A stretch of DNA of 64,000 nt, taken from assembly GCF_003228315.1 (NCBI RefSeq), contig NZ_CP029693.1, positions 2,170,001 to 2,234,000 of the forward strand, given 5' to 3'. How positions within the stretch are numbered: the first letter of the stretch is position 1; each line of letters opens with the position of its first letter. Made by a program: the position numbers and the translations under genes. Below are positions 17,774 through 26,268 of the stretch, in pieces. The DNA comes from Pseudomonas putida. Its GTDB lineage: Bacteria; Pseudomonadota; Gammaproteobacteria; Pseudomonadales; Pseudomonadaceae. The notes under the pieces are model-generated. The model was not told the DNA's origin, searched no databases, and was given only the letters and a program-made list of their open reading frames with translations.

Positions 17774-18898
17774 TCAGACCGGGGATTGGAAGGGGATGAA
17801 TTCGGTGACTTCCAGATCGAATCCGGACACCGCCTTGTAGGGCACCGGCGAGCTCATCAGGCGCATCTTGCGTACATTCTGGTCGCGCAGGATCTGCGCG
17901 CCGATGCCCAGGGTGCGTTGCGGGAACTGCGGGGCACGGGGTTTGCCGCCGCTGCTTTGGCGCAGTTGTTCGAGCACGCCGTCGGCGGTTTCCTTTTGTG
18001 CCAGCAACACCAGCACGCCATTTCCAGCCGCTGCGATGCTCGCCAGCGAACGCTCCAGCGTCCATTGCTGTGCCCCGCCTTCGCTTTCGCAGCCCAGGGC
18101 GTCACGCAGGGTTTCGATGCTTTGCACCCGCACGAGAGTCGGCTGCGTGCTGTCGATCCGGCCCTTGACCAGTGCCAGGTGCAGGGCGCCTTGATAGGTG
18201 TCCTGATAGGTCGTCACGCGAAACTCGCCGTGGCGGGTATGCAACGGATACTCGTCGCCACGCTCGATCGTGCCTTCATGCAGGATGCGGTAATGAATCA
18301 GATCGGCCACGCTGCCGATGCGCAATCCATGTCGACGGGCAAACTCGTGCAGCTCGACACCCCGAGCCAGTTCGCCCTCTTCGTTGAGTATCCCCACCAG
18401 CGTCGCCGCCGGCTGCAGGCCTGCAAGCCGAGTGAGATCGCACGCCGCCTCCACATGCCCGGCACGCTGCATCACCCCGCCCGGCAGCGCCTGCACCGGA
18501 AAGATATGCCCCGGCTGCACCAGGTCCGCCGGACCGCTGGCCGGGTCGACCGCCACCTGGATCGAACGCGCTCGATCTGCCGCCGAAATCCCGGTGGACA
18601 CCCCGGTCGCCGCTTCGATGGAGCGGGTAAACCCCACCCCATGCCGGGCCCGGGAATTGGGCACCATCAGGTCCAGCCCCAGCGCGCGGCAACGCTGCTC
18701 GGTCAGGGCCAGGCAGATCAAGCCCCGGGCCTGCACCGCCATGAACGTGACCGCGTCGGCCCCGGCATGCTCGGCGGCCATCAACAATGAACCTTCACCG
18801 TTGTTTTCGTCATCGGTGATCACCACCATCTGCCCAGCGGCAATGGCCTCGATCAGCCGTGGCACGCTGTCGAAACTCACTTGCGCCGCGCCGTTCAA
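17774..18898 (-). CDS. RibB-like protein with degenerate GTP cyclohydrolase II domain (RibBX type)
   Basis: About 374 residues, reading from a TTG at 18898 that overlaps the stop codon of the upstream esterase gene. Residues about 1-200 are the 3,4-dihydroxy-2-butanone-4-phosphate synthase (RibB) domain with GVGFTRSIEAATGVSTGISA and QPGHIFPVQALPGGV. The acidic active-site loop, DDEDRENEG in E. coli RibB, reads DDENNGEG, one residue shorter and lacking the arginine. The C-terminal half aligns with GTP cyclohydrolase II by position (HLALVKG) but lacks the zinc-binding Cys cluster. It is the third gene of a steroid-box operon, which suggests extra flavin supply for HsaAB, KstD and the acyl-CoA dehydrogenases, or an altered function. 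Confidence 0.75.
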   Translation of the reverse strand: MNGAAQVSFDSVPRLIEAIAAGQMVVITDDENNGEGSLLMAAEHAGADAVTFMAVQARGLICLALTEQRCRALGLDLMVPNSRARHGVGFTRSIEAATGVSTGISAADRARSIQVAVDPASGPADLVQPGHIFPVQALPGGVMQRAGHVEAACDLTRLAGLQPAATLVGILNEEGELARGVELHEFARRHGLRIGSVADLIHYRILHEGTIERGDEYPLHTRHGEFRVTTYQDTYQGALHLALVKGRIDSTQPTLVRVQSIETLRDALGCESEGGAQQWTLERSLASIAAAGNGVLVLLAQKETADGVLEQLRQSSGGKPRAPQFPQRTLGIGAQILRDQNVRKMRLMSSPVPYKAVSGFDLEVTEFIPFQSPV

Positions 18899-19827
18899 TT
18901 GAGTGCCCTGCGCAAGTCGGCCGCCGCGTCGGACAAGGCCTGAGCCGCCTTCTCGACAAAGGGCGCCATGCTGATAAAACCATGCACCATGCCCTCGCAA
19001 CGCTGCACGCGCACCGCGATCCCCTCCGCCAGCAAACGCCGGGCGAAGGCCTCGCCCTCGTCGCGCAAGGGATCGAATTCAGCAGTGATCAACGTCGTTG
19101 GCGGCAACCCCGCCAGTGACTCGGCACGCAGCGGAGAAGCCAAGGGATCATCACCCTGCCCGGTGTCCTGCAAATACTGCTGCCAGAACCAGTACATCAT
19201 CGCGCTGCTGAGCAAATAGCCCTCGGCGAATGCCTCATAGGACGGGGTGTCGCAATGGGCATCGGTGACCGGATAGAACAAACACTGATGACTGATCTTC
19301 GGTCCCTGCCGCTGCGCCGCCAATTGACTGACCGCCAACGCCAGGTTGCCACCGGCACTGTCCCCGGCCAACGCCAGGCGACTGCCATCGACACCCAGGG
19401 CGGCAGCGTTGTCCACCAGCCAGCAGGTGGCGGCATAACAATCGAGCGGCGCTGCCGGGAAGTGATGTTCCGGGGCCAGCCGATAAGCCACCGACACCAC
19501 CACCGCCTCGGCCTGACGCGCCAATGAACGGCAGAGGTTGTCGTGGGTATCGAGATTGCCCATGACAAAACCGCCACCGTGGAAAAACACCAGCAGCGGC
19601 AGGTCGTTATCCTCCGACGGCCGATACAGCCGCGCATCCAGTTCACCAGCCGCGCCGGTCACCCGCAGGTCACGCACCTCGATCATCGGATCGCCGGGGA
19701 CAGGCGGCATCAGGTTGTCGTTGAACTCTCGGTACTGGGCGGCATCGACCTGGCTGAAATCGGGCTCCGGCAAGTCGCGAAACTGCTGGAGCACCGCAGC
19801 GATCTGCTTATCGAGCGGCATGGGCAT
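18895..19827 (-). CDS. Alpha/beta hydrolase, HSL (hormone-sensitive lipase) family
   Basis: 310-residue cytoplasmic esterase. HGGGFVMG (oxyanion hole, near residue 80), GDSAGGN (nucleophile Ser near 155), DPLRDEG (Asp) and GMVHGF (His) make a complete triad. It might hydrolyse steroid esters or a lactone intermediate; the family accepts many short-chain esters. It overlaps the end of the preceding SDR gene by 20 bp and is followed by an overlapping ribB-like gene, so all three genes form one tight operon from the divergent kshA promoter region. Confidence 0.8.
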   Translation of the reverse strand: MPMPLDKQIAAVLQQFRDLPEPDFSQVDAAQYREFNDNLMPPVPGDPMIEVRDLRVTGAAGELDARLYRPSEDNDLPLLVFFHGGGFVMGNLDTHDNLCRSLARQAEAVVVSVAYRLAPEHHFPAAPLDCYAATCWLVDNAAALGVDGSRLALAGDSAGGNLALAVSQLAAQRQGPKISHQCLFYPVTDAHCDTPSYEAFAEGYLLSSAMMYWFWQQYLQDTGQGDDPLASPLRAESLAGLPPTTLITAEFDPLRDEGEAFARRLLAEGIAVRVQRCEGMVHGFISMAPFVEKAAQALSDAAADLRRALN

Positions 19828-20647
19828 CGTCCTCTACATCGGTCATTTGAAACTGTGGGTTGGTCTCTTGCAGGATGCTGTGCACCCGCCGCTCAAGCGC
19901 CGGTTTGAAACCCTTGTGGGGCAGGATCCAGAAGCGCTTCTGCTCGATGGCGGCAAACACCTGCGTCGCCAATTCAGCCGGTGTCATGCCCTGGCGAATG
20001 GTGCTATCGAGCAACTGGTTGAATGACGAGCCGGCGGTATTCGCGACCTGATCCGAAGCCATGATTTCACTGGCCACGGGTCCGGGACACAGCACCGAAA
20101 CCGATACCTGCGAACCGAGCATGGCCAGCTCGTAATGCAGGGTTTCAGTGAGTGCGACCACCGCCTGCTTGGTCACGTTGTAGGGCGCCATCAGCGGGCT
20201 GCTGACGATCCCGGCCAGCGAGGCGGTGTTGACCACATGGGTCACCCGGCCCTGGCTGAGCAACAGCGGCATGAAGGTGCGGATGCCGTTGATCACTCCG
20301 CCCAGATTGACGTCGAGCATCCGTTGCCATTGCGCATCGCTGATTTCCCAACTGAAGCCGGTCTGCATCACGCCCGCGTTGTTGAACAGCAGATCCACCC
20401 CGCCAAATGCCTCGACGGCGCGGTCGCGCAAACGCTCCACTTGTTGCACATCGCCCACATCGGTGACACAGGCAATCGCCCTGCCGCCATCGCGGTTCAA
20501 TTGCTCGCACAGGGCGTCAAGGCCCGCCGCATCCCGATCCGCCAGCACCAGGCGCATGCCCAGCCCCGCCGCGTGTTGCGCCAGGCCGCGACCGATGCCG
20601 CTGGCGGCCCCGGTGATCACCGCCACCGGCCCTTGTTCATTACTCAT
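19808..20647 (-). CDS. SDR family oxidoreductase divergent from kshA
   Basis: 279-residue SDR with TGAASGIG near residues 12-19, NNAGV near 90, a S...YNVTK active site and a longer C-terminal part (HSILQETNPQF) typical of the SDRs that act on bulky hydrophobic substrates. The start ATG at 20647 with CAGGAG in front is preferred to an upstream ATG at 20707 that would lie inside the operator. First gene of the SDR-esterase-ribB-like operon. A hydroxysteroid is the likely substrate but position and stereochemistry cannot be told. Confidence 0.7.
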   Translation of the reverse strand: MSNEQGPVAVITGAASGIGRGLAQHAAGLGMRLVLADRDAAGLDALCEQLNRDGGRAIACVTDVGDVQQVERLRDRAVEAFGGVDLLFNNAGVMQTGFSWEISDAQWQRMLDVNLGGVINGIRTFMPLLLSQGRVTHVVNTASLAGIVSSPLMAPYNVTKQAVVALTETLHYELAMLGSQVSVSVLCPGPVASEIMASDQVANTAGSSFNQLLDSTIRQGMTPAELATQVFAAIEQKRFWILPHKGFKPALERRVHSILQETNPQFQMTDVEDDAHAAR

Positions 20648-20678
20648 CGCCAACTCCTGCCATGGGTCCAATGGCACC

Positions 20679-20749
20679 AGTAGAGCGGGCCGGGGTTTGT
20701 CGGCCATCGTCCATTCAGACGATGCCGGCTTTTACAGGGGCGGCAGAAT
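20679..20749. promoter_or_regulatory. Symmetrical steroid box with divergent -10 elements (SDR operon / kshA)
   Basis: The box at 20705-20724 has CATCGTC on one side and GACGATG on the other, so both arms carry the GATG extension that elsewhere marks the downstream side. To the left, 20 nt away, TCTACT (20684-20679) can serve the SDR operon; to the right CAGAAT (20744-20749) lies after 19 nt and can serve kshA. One activator site thus appears to drive both directions. Confidence 0.7.
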
Positions 20750-20793
20750 CCGTTACATGCGCCAAACCCGTGATCCCTTGGGAGAATAATAAG

Positions 20794-21837
20794 ATGAGTA
20801 CCCTGCACCGCATCGAAGCCAAACTGCTGGAAGACCGCTACGCCCGTGGCTGGCATTGCCTGGGCCTGGCCGCGCAATACCGCGACGGCAAACCCCATCG
20901 CCTGGAGGTGTTCGGCACGAAGTTGGTGGCCTTCCAGGGTGAAGACGGCGAACTGCACATCCTCGATGGCTACTGCCCGCACATGGGCGCCGACCTCAGC
21001 ACCGGCTGCGTCGAAGGCAACTCGATCCGCTGCCCGTTCCATGCCTGGCGCTGGGGCGCCGATGGCGTATGCGATGACATTCCCTATGCCAAGCGCATCC
21101 CGCCACGGGCCAAGATCAAAAGCTGGCCGATCATGGAAGAAAACAATCTGCTGTTCGTCTGGAACGACCCGGAAGGCAACCCGCCGCTGCCCGAGCAACG
21201 CATTCCGCGCATCGAGGCCTGCTTCAGCGACGAATGGGCCGCCTGGGAAGTCGCCGAATTGCAGATCGGCACCAACTGCCGCGAGCTGATCGACAACATC
21301 GCCGACATGGCGCACTTCGGCACGGTGCATGGCGCGCCGGTGGACGAGTTCATCAACGTCTTCGAAGGCCACCTGGCCACCCAGATCATGAAGGCCCGCA
21401 GCGAGCGCCTGTCCGGTGACAGCGTGTTGAGCACCGAGGCCACCTACTTCGGCCCGGCCTACCAGATCACCGACATGACCGGCGCGATGAACGGCCAGCC
21501 GATCCATTCGATCCTGCTCAACTGCCACGTGCCCATCGACCTGGACAGCTTCACCCTGCGCTACGGCGTGCTGGTGAAGAAGATCCCGGGCTTGAGCGAA
21601 GAACAGAACCAGGCGATGGCCAAGGCCTACGTGCAGCAGGCCCAGGCCGCCTTCTACGAAGACGTGGCGATCTGGCACAGCAAGACCCGTGTCGACAACC
21701 CGCTGCTGTGCGACGGTGACGGCCCGGTCTATCAGTTGCGCCGCTGGTACGAGCAGTTCTACACCGACGTCGCCGCGTTGCCGGCGGATGTGGCCGAGCA
21801 CAAGCAATATGTCGTGCGCGCTTGCGAACGGGCTTAA
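20794..21837 (+). CDS. kshA: 3-ketosteroid 9alpha-hydroxylase oxygenase KshA (Rieske)
   Basis: 347-residue Rieske non-haem iron oxygenase, the usual KshA length. The [2Fe-2S] motif is CPHMGADL...CPFHAW (residues about 66-90), and the mononuclear iron site is NCRELIDNIADMAHFGTVHG (residues about 165-185) with two His, and a later acidic ligand. With KshB it inserts a 9alpha-hydroxyl, which on a 1,4-diene ring A opens ring B spontaneously to 3-HSA. Monocistronic or co-transcribed with the LuxR gene 120 bp downstream. ATG 20794 follows GGGAG. Confidence 0.88.
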   Translation: MSTLHRIEAKLLEDRYARGWHCLGLAAQYRDGKPHRLEVFGTKLVAFQGEDGELHILDGYCPHMGADLSTGCVEGNSIRCPFHAWRWGADGVCDDIPYAKRIPPRAKIKSWPIMEENNLLFVWNDPEGNPPLPEQRIPRIEACFSDEWAAWEVAELQIGTNCRELIDNIADMAHFGTVHGAPVDEFINVFEGHLATQIMKARSERLSGDSVLSTEATYFGPAYQITDMTGAMNGQPIHSILLNCHVPIDLDSFTLRYGVLVKKIPGLSEEQNQAMAKAYVQQAQAAFYEDVAIWHSKTRVDNPLLCDGDGPVYQLRRWYEQFYTDVAALPADVAEHKQYVVRACERA

Positions 21838-21970
21838 GCAGCGGCCCTTCGCGCTCCAGAGACCTGATCGGCAGCCGCCCGTCAGGCTCCGGGCCCCAGC
21901 GTTGCAAGGAGTCGATCACGGCGCTTATTCTCGGCCACCGCCAACGCTAATAATAAAAATGGTTTTACCT

Positions 21971-23101
21971 ATGCAACAAAGTCTCTGCCTCGACACGTTC
22001 AGCGATCTGATCGGCAATCTTTATCAGGGTCCGCTGGAAACCATTCCATGGGCGACCTTTCTCAATCAGCTCAACGTGTACCTGCAAAGCAAGTACGTGA
22101 CCTTCATCCTGCGTCCGCCCAGCGCCCACGTGGACGGCCTGATGGTCAACACAACCGGCACCTCGACCGAGGCGACCGCGTCGTACAACACGCATTTTTT
22201 CAGCCTCGACCCGTTCGTCGACCTGCCCAACCGACAAGTGGTGACCCTGGCCGAGTTCGTCTCCAATGCCGACTGGCAGCAGTCGGAGTTCTACAAGAAC
22301 TTCCTCGAACCGGTGGATGTGTTCCACATTCTCGGCGCCGACATCAACACCGTCGACGGCGCCCAGTGCCGGATCCGCATCAGCCGCGGGCGTGACGACA
22401 AGCCCTTCGGCAACGAAGAAAAGGCCTTGCTCACGCACTTCATTCCGCACCTGGAACGCTCGATCAAGATCCACATGCAGCTCAACCGCATCGAGGCCGA
22501 ACGCAACCTCTACGCCGGCGCGGTGAACCAGATGGCCGTGGGCACGATCATCCTCGATGAGTCGGGCAAGGTGCTGCAGACCAATCAGGTCGCCGACCGG
22601 CTGATTCAGGAAAAGGACGGCCTCAAGCTGGTCAACGATGGTTTGCAGGTCGGTACGGCCCGCGATACCCAAGAGTTCCGGCGTCTGGTCAAGCAGTCGT
22701 TGCTGTCGCAGAAAAGCAGCAACCCGTCGGTGGTCGAGGCCATGCGCGTGCAGCGGCCATCGGGCAAGGCGGATCTGGGGATCATTGTGCGCTCGGTGCC
22801 GTTGACCGACTGGAGCGAAGGCAAGCAGTGCCCGACGGTGGCGATTTTCATCAGCGACCCCGAGCAGCAATCCACCGCGCCCCAGGAGATCGTCCGGGCA
22901 CTGTTCGACTTCACCCCGGCGGAAACCCAACTGGCGATGCTGCTGGCCAACGGTTTGACCCTGGACGAAGCCTCGGAAGAGCTGGGCATCAGCCGCAACA
23001 CCTCGCGGGCGCATTTGCGCTCGACCTTCTCCAAGACCGGCGTGACCCGCCAGACCATGCTGGTGCGTTTGATTCTGCGCAGCGTGGCGACCCTCGGTTA
23101 A
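21971..23101 (+). CDS. LuxR-family regulator, TeiR-like, candidate activator of the steroid regulon
   Basis: 376 residues. The C-terminal 60 residues form a LuxR-type helix-turn-helix (FTPAETQLAMLLANGLTLDEASEELGIS in parts, then NTSRAHLRSTFSKTGVTRQ). The first 300 residues carry no phosphoacceptor domain; they look like a ligand-sensing region with PAS-like segments, as in TeiR, the testosterone-inducible LuxR regulator of Comamonas. It lies between kshA and nudE in the centre of the cluster and is the only regulator there. No steroid box was found before it, so it may be constitutive or expressed by read-through from kshA. An in-frame ATG at 21959 is the alternative start; neither has a strong ribosome site. 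Confidence 0.8.
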   Translation: MQQSLCLDTFSDLIGNLYQGPLETIPWATFLNQLNVYLQSKYVTFILRPPSAHVDGLMVNTTGTSTEATASYNTHFFSLDPFVDLPNRQVVTLAEFVSNADWQQSEFYKNFLEPVDVFHILGADINTVDGAQCRIRISRGRDDKPFGNEEKALLTHFIPHLERSIKIHMQLNRIEAERNLYAGAVNQMAVGTIILDESGKVLQTNQVADRLIQEKDGLKLVNDGLQVGTARDTQEFRRLVKQSLLSQKSSNPSVVEAMRVQRPSGKADLGIIVRSVPLTDWSEGKQCPTVAIFISDPEQQSTAPQEIVRALFDFTPAETQLAMLLANGLTLDEASEELGISRNTSRAHLRSTFSKTGVTRQTMLVRLILRSVATLG

Positions 23102-23112
23102 CCACCGTCATT

Positions 23113-23163
23113 GCCGCCCTCGTCCGCTTGGACGATGGCGGCCGCTTTTGTACGGCGCACAGT
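23113..23163 (+). promoter_or_regulatory. Hairpin containing a steroid box, before nudE
   Basis: A GTCC-GCTT-GGAC core with GATG extension (box 23120-23137) sits at the centre of a longer hairpin, GCCGCC-x-TCGTCC-GCTT-GGACGA-x-GGCGGC (23113-23142), with one mismatch. CACAGT follows the box after 20 nt (23158-23163). The stem starts 11 bp after the LuxR stop codon and is followed by CTTTTG, so it may also act as a terminator. Confidence 0.5.
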
Positions 23164-23191
23164 GTGGTCATCCCAAACGGGGGCCTGACCC

Positions 23192-23740
23192 ATGCGCAAC
23201 TGTCCAACCATCCTCAAGACCGAACTGCTGGCCGAAAGCGGCCACTTCCAGATCGAAGCCCTGCACCTGCAATTCAGCAATGGCCAGCGGCGGGTCTACG
23301 AACGCCTGCGCGGTACCGGGTATCGCTCAGTGATGGTGGTGGCGATGCCGGATCCTGCGCATGTGCTGCTGGTGCGCGAGTATGCGGTGGGCGTGGAGAA
23401 AACCATTCTTGGCCTGCCCAAGGGAGGCGCCGAACCCGATGAAGATTACCTGCAGGCCGCGCAACGCGAACTGGGCGAAGAAGTCGGGATGCGCGCCGCA
23501 CGGCTCACCGAACTGGGTGAATTGACGTTGGCACCTGGACACTTGTGCCATCGCTACCGGGTAGTGCTGGCCGAACACCTGAGCCCCTGCCAACTGCAAG
23601 GCGACGAACCCGAAGCCCTGGAATGCCTGCGGGTGCCCCTGGCCGAAATCCCCGCCCTCGTCGCCAGCGGAGAACTCCACGAAGCCCGGGCGATTGCGGC
23701 GCTGTTCATGGCCATGGGAGCCCTTGCCCACCGCGCCTGA
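23192..23740 (+). CDS. Nudix hydrolase, NudE-like (ADP-ribose / nucleotide diphosphate hydrolase)
   Basis: 182 residues. The full Nudix box G-x5-E-x7-RE-L-x-EE-x-G is present (GAEPDEDYLQAAQRELGEEVGM in parts, residues about 78-98). N-terminal features (FSNGQRRVYERLRG) and overall length match NudE of E. coli, which cleaves ADP-ribose, NADH and related ADP compounds. A second nudE is expected elsewhere in a Pseudomonas genome, so this is probably a paralogue tied to the cluster; its upstream hairpin holds a steroid box. Possible roles are clearing ADP-ribose or acting on CoA/NAD derivatives; not determinable here. Confidence 0.75.
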   Translation: MRNCPTILKTELLAESGHFQIEALHLQFSNGQRRVYERLRGTGYRSVMVVAMPDPAHVLLVREYAVGVEKTILGLPKGGAEPDEDYLQAAQRELGEEVGMRAARLTELGELTLAPGHLCHRYRVVLAEHLSPCQLQGDEPEALECLRVPLAEIPALVASGELHEARAIAALFMAMGALAHRA

Positions 23741-23750
23741 CACACATCCC

Positions 23751-23979
23751 CTGTAGGAGCGAGCCTGCTCGCGATGAGGCAGGAACATTCAGCATCTCTT
23801 TCGCCTGACAAACCGCCATCGCGAGCAGGCTCGCTCCTACAGGTTCAGCGGGTGTACACAAAATCTGCGGTCCACAAAAAACCCTGTAGGAGCAAGGCTT
23901 GCCCGCGATGAGGCCAGCACATCCAACACCTGTGGTGCCTGACACTCAGCCATCGCGGGCAAGCCTTGCTCCTACAGGT
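23751..23979. repeat. Two REP doublets of different type
   Basis: A GAGCCTGCTCGC doublet (23751-23843) is followed by a GCAAGGCTTGCCCGC doublet (23883-23979). They fill most of the 330-bp space between nudE and the small exported protein gene. Confidence 0.85.
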
Positions 23980-23991
23980 TGTGTCCTGGGC

Positions 23992-24035
23992 TAGTCCATT
24001 CGGACGAAGCCATTATCACTCCCCCGCCCTACCCT
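23992..24035 (+). promoter_or_regulatory. Steroid box and -10 before the 55-aa exported protein
   Basis: TAGTCC-ATTC-GGACGAAG at 23992-24009 (one mismatch in the GATG extension), a 20-nt gap and the weak hexamer TACCCT (24030-24035). The distance to the ATG is 60 bp, like the other rightward units. Confidence 0.55.
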
Positions 24036-24069
24036 GCCTCTACAACAATAAAACCGTACCGAGGCTGTC

Positions 24070-24237
24070 ATGCGTAAAGCCACTTGCGCCCTGTTCATCA
24101 TCGTCTGCGCCGGCAGTTCCGCCAGCCTGTGCCAACTGTTCAAGAACGAAGCTTATCGACCGGCCACGGCGTATTTCAGCTGTTCGAGCAACGCGATCAA
24201 CTGCTACCCGCCGCTGGTGCGCAATCTGCTGCCCTGA
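24070..24237 (+). CDS. Small exported cysteine-containing protein (55 aa), unknown function
   Basis: A 55-residue protein that begins MRKATCALFIIVCAGSSAS, a signal peptide-like stretch with a hydrophobic core and probable cleavage after residue 18-20. The mature part has about 35 residues with three cysteines (LCQLF, FSCSS, INCYPP) and no recognised domain. CGAGG precedes the ATG at good distance. A steroid box lies 60 bp upstream and a strong bidirectional terminator follows, so it is a complete single-gene unit in the steroid regulon. No function is proposed; a periplasmic or membrane-associated helper is possible. Confidence 0.65.
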   Translation: MRKATCALFIIVCAGSSASLCQLFKNEAYRPATAYFSCSSNAINCYPPLVRNLLP

Positions 24238-24248
24238 ATCACGGACAT

Positions 24249-24280
24249 AAAAAAACCACCGACTCATCGGTGGTTTTTTC
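24249..24280. terminator. Bidirectional terminator
   Basis: ACCACCGA-CTCA-TCGGTGGT stem (24255-24274) flanked by A-run upstream and T-run downstream. It serves the small gene on the plus strand and the hsaDEGF operon on the minus strand, whose last gene ends at 24294. Confidence 0.9.
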
Positions 24281-24293
24281 ATTGGTCCAGGAA

Positions 24294-25328
24294 TCAGGTC
24301 GGCAACACACCCCGCGCCCGGGACAGGGTCAGCGCCAGGTCTTCAATCATGTCTTCCTGACCACCCACGGTACCGCGACGCCCCAGTTCCACCAGCAGCT
24401 CACGGGCGGCGATGCCGTATTTCTGCTCGGCACGCTTGGCGAACAGCAGGAAGGAACTGTAGACCCCGGCATACCCCAGGGTCAGCGCATCGCGGTCCAG
24501 GCGAATCGGCTGGTCCATCATCGGCACCACCAGGTCTTCGGCCACGTCCATGATTCGGTACAGATCCACACCACTGTTGACGCCCATGCGCTCCAGCACC
24601 GCCACGAACACTTCCAGCGGCGTGTTACCCGCCCCCGCGCCAAGGCCCGCCACCGAACCGTCGATACGCGCCGCACCCGCCTCGATCGCGGCCAGGGAGT
24701 TGGCGATGGCCATGCCCATGTTGTGATGGCCGTGGAAACCGACTTCGGTCCCGGCATTCAATCCGGCGCGCAAGGCACCGATTTTCTGCGTCACTTCATC
24801 GGGCAGCATGTAGCCCGCCGAGTCGGTGCAGTAGATACAGTTGGCGCCGTAGCTTTCCATCAAGCGCGCCTGCTCCAGCAGTTTCTCCGCGCTGACCATG
24901 TGCGCCATCATCAAAAAGCCCACGGTGTCCAGGCCCATCTTCGCCGACATGCCGATGTGCTGGCCGGAGACGTCCGCCTCGGTGCAGTGGGTGGCCACGC
25001 GAATGGTCGAGACGCCATGCTCATGGGCCATTTTCAGATGATCGAGAGTACCGATCCCCGGCAACAACAACGCCGAGACCTTGGCCTGCTGCATCTTCGG
25101 GATCACCGCGGCGAAATACTCTTCGTCGCTGTGGGCCGGGAAGCCGTAGTTCAGCGACGCGCCACCCAGGCCATCGCCGTGGGTGATTTCGATCAACGGC
25201 ACACCGGCCGCATCCAGCCCCGTGGCCACGGCGACCATTTGTTCGATGCTGATCTGATGCTGTTTGGCGTGCATGCCGTCGCGCAGGCTCATGTCGTGCA
25301 GACGGACGCGCTTACCTTGCAAATTCAT
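24294..25328 (-). CDS. hsaF: 4-hydroxy-2-oxohexanoate aldolase HsaF
   Basis: 344-residue class II aldolase of the DmpG/BphI/HsaF family with an HMGL-like TIM barrel. Near the N terminus [16 protein letters not shown] supplies the catalytic Arg-Asp pair and His; [15 protein letters not shown] (His-x-His metal ligands) and [12 protein letters not shown] are also intact. It splits the 4-hydroxy-2-oxo acid into pyruvate and an aldehyde (propanal in the steroid pathway) that is channelled to HsaG. Last gene of the operon, 13 bp after hsaG. Other aromatic meta pathways use the same enzyme, but all neighbours are steroid genes. Confidence 0.85.
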   Translation of the reverse strand: MNLQGKRVRLHDMSLRDGMHAKQHQISIEQMVAVATGLDAAGVPLIEITHGDGLGGASLNYGFPAHSDEEYFAAVIPKMQQAKVSALLLPGIGTLDHLKMAHEHGVSTIRVATHCTEADVSGQHIGMSAKMGLDTVGFLMMAHMVSAEKLLEQARLMESYGANCIYCTDSAGYMLPDEVTQKIGALRAGLNAGTEVGFHGHHNMGMAIANSLAAIEAGAARIDGSVAGLGAGAGNTPLEVFVAVLERMGVNSGVDLYRIMDVAEDLVVPMMDQPIRLDRDALTLGYAGVYSSFLLFAKRAEQKYGIAARELLVELGRRGTVGGQEDMIEDLALTLSRARGVLPT

Positions 25329-25341
25329 CGGGATTCTCCAC

Positions 25342-26250
25342 TCAACGGACAGGCAATTGCAGGGTGCCCTTGTGGGCTTCTTCGGCGAACATCTCGGCGG
25401 TGCGCAGACCGGCGGCGGTCATGATGTCGAGGTTGCCGGCGGACTTGGGCAGGAAATCCCCCAGGCCTTCGACCTCAATGAAAATCGACACCTTGCGCCC
25501 GTCGAACACCGGCCCGTTGATCAGCTTGTAGCCGGGCACATAGCGCTGCACTTCGCGGACCATCTCCAGCACCGAGGTGCGGATCGCGTCCTGGTTCGGC
25601 TCGTCGTCGGTCAGGCAGTGGATGGTGTCGCGCATCATCAACGGCGGCTCGGCCGGGTTGATGACGATGATTGCCTTGCCGCGCCGGGCACCGCCGATCT
25701 GCTCCACCGCCCCCGCCGTGGTGCGGGTGAACTCGTCGATGTTCTGCCGGGTGCCGGGGCCGACGGAGCCGGACGACACCGTGGCAACGATCTCGCCATA
25801 GGCCACCGGTTGCACCCGCGACACCGCCGCCACCATCGGGATAGTTGCCTGGCCACCGCAGGTGACCATGTTGACGTTCATCGCCAGGCTCGACGCGTGT
25901 TGCTTGAGGTTGACCGGCGGCACGCAGAACGGGCCGATGGCCGCCGGCGTGAGGTCGACCATGATCACCCCGAGCTCGTTGAGCTTGCGGCTGTTTTCGG
26001 CATGCACATAGGCCGAAGTGGCATCGAAGGCAATGCGAATGTCGTCGTCCAGTACATGAGGCAACAAGCCGTCGACGCCCTCGGCGGTGGTCTTCACGCC
26101 CATCTCGCGAGCGCGCTTGAGGCCTTCCGATTGCGGGTCGACGCCGACCATCCACACCGGTTCGATCCACTCCGATCGATACATTTTCATCAGCAAGTCG
26201 GTGCCGATGTTGCCCGGGCCGATAATGGCCGCTCTGAGTTTCTTGCTCAT
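25342..26250 (-). CDS. hsaG: Acylating propanal (acetaldehyde) dehydrogenase HsaG
   Basis: About 302 residues. [15 protein letters not shown] at the N terminus binds [13 protein letters not shown] near residue 125 holds the catalytic cysteine. It converts the aldehyde from HsaF to acyl-CoA and works as a complex with the aldolase. The start [11 protein letters not shown] at 26250 matches the family; an in-frame ATG at 26265 just after the hsaE stop is possible. Third gene of the hsaD-E-G-F operon. Confidence 0.85.
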   Translation of the reverse strand: MSKKLRAAIIGPGNIGTDLLMKMYRSEWIEPVWMVGVDPQSEGLKRAREMGVKTTAEGVDGLLPHVLDDDIRIAFDATSAYVHAENSRKLNELGVIMVDLTPAAIGPFCVPPVNLKQHASSLAMNVNMVTCGGQATIPMVAAVSRVQPVAYGEIVATVSSGSVGPGTRQNIDEFTRTTAGAVEQIGGARRGKAIIVINPAEPPLMMRDTIHCLTDDEPNQDAIRTSVLEMVREVQRYVPGYKLINGPVFDGRKVSIFIEVEGLGDFLPKSAGNLDIMTAAGLRTAEMFAEEAHKGTLQLPVR

Positions 26251-26268
26251 CCGGTTAAACCCCATAGG

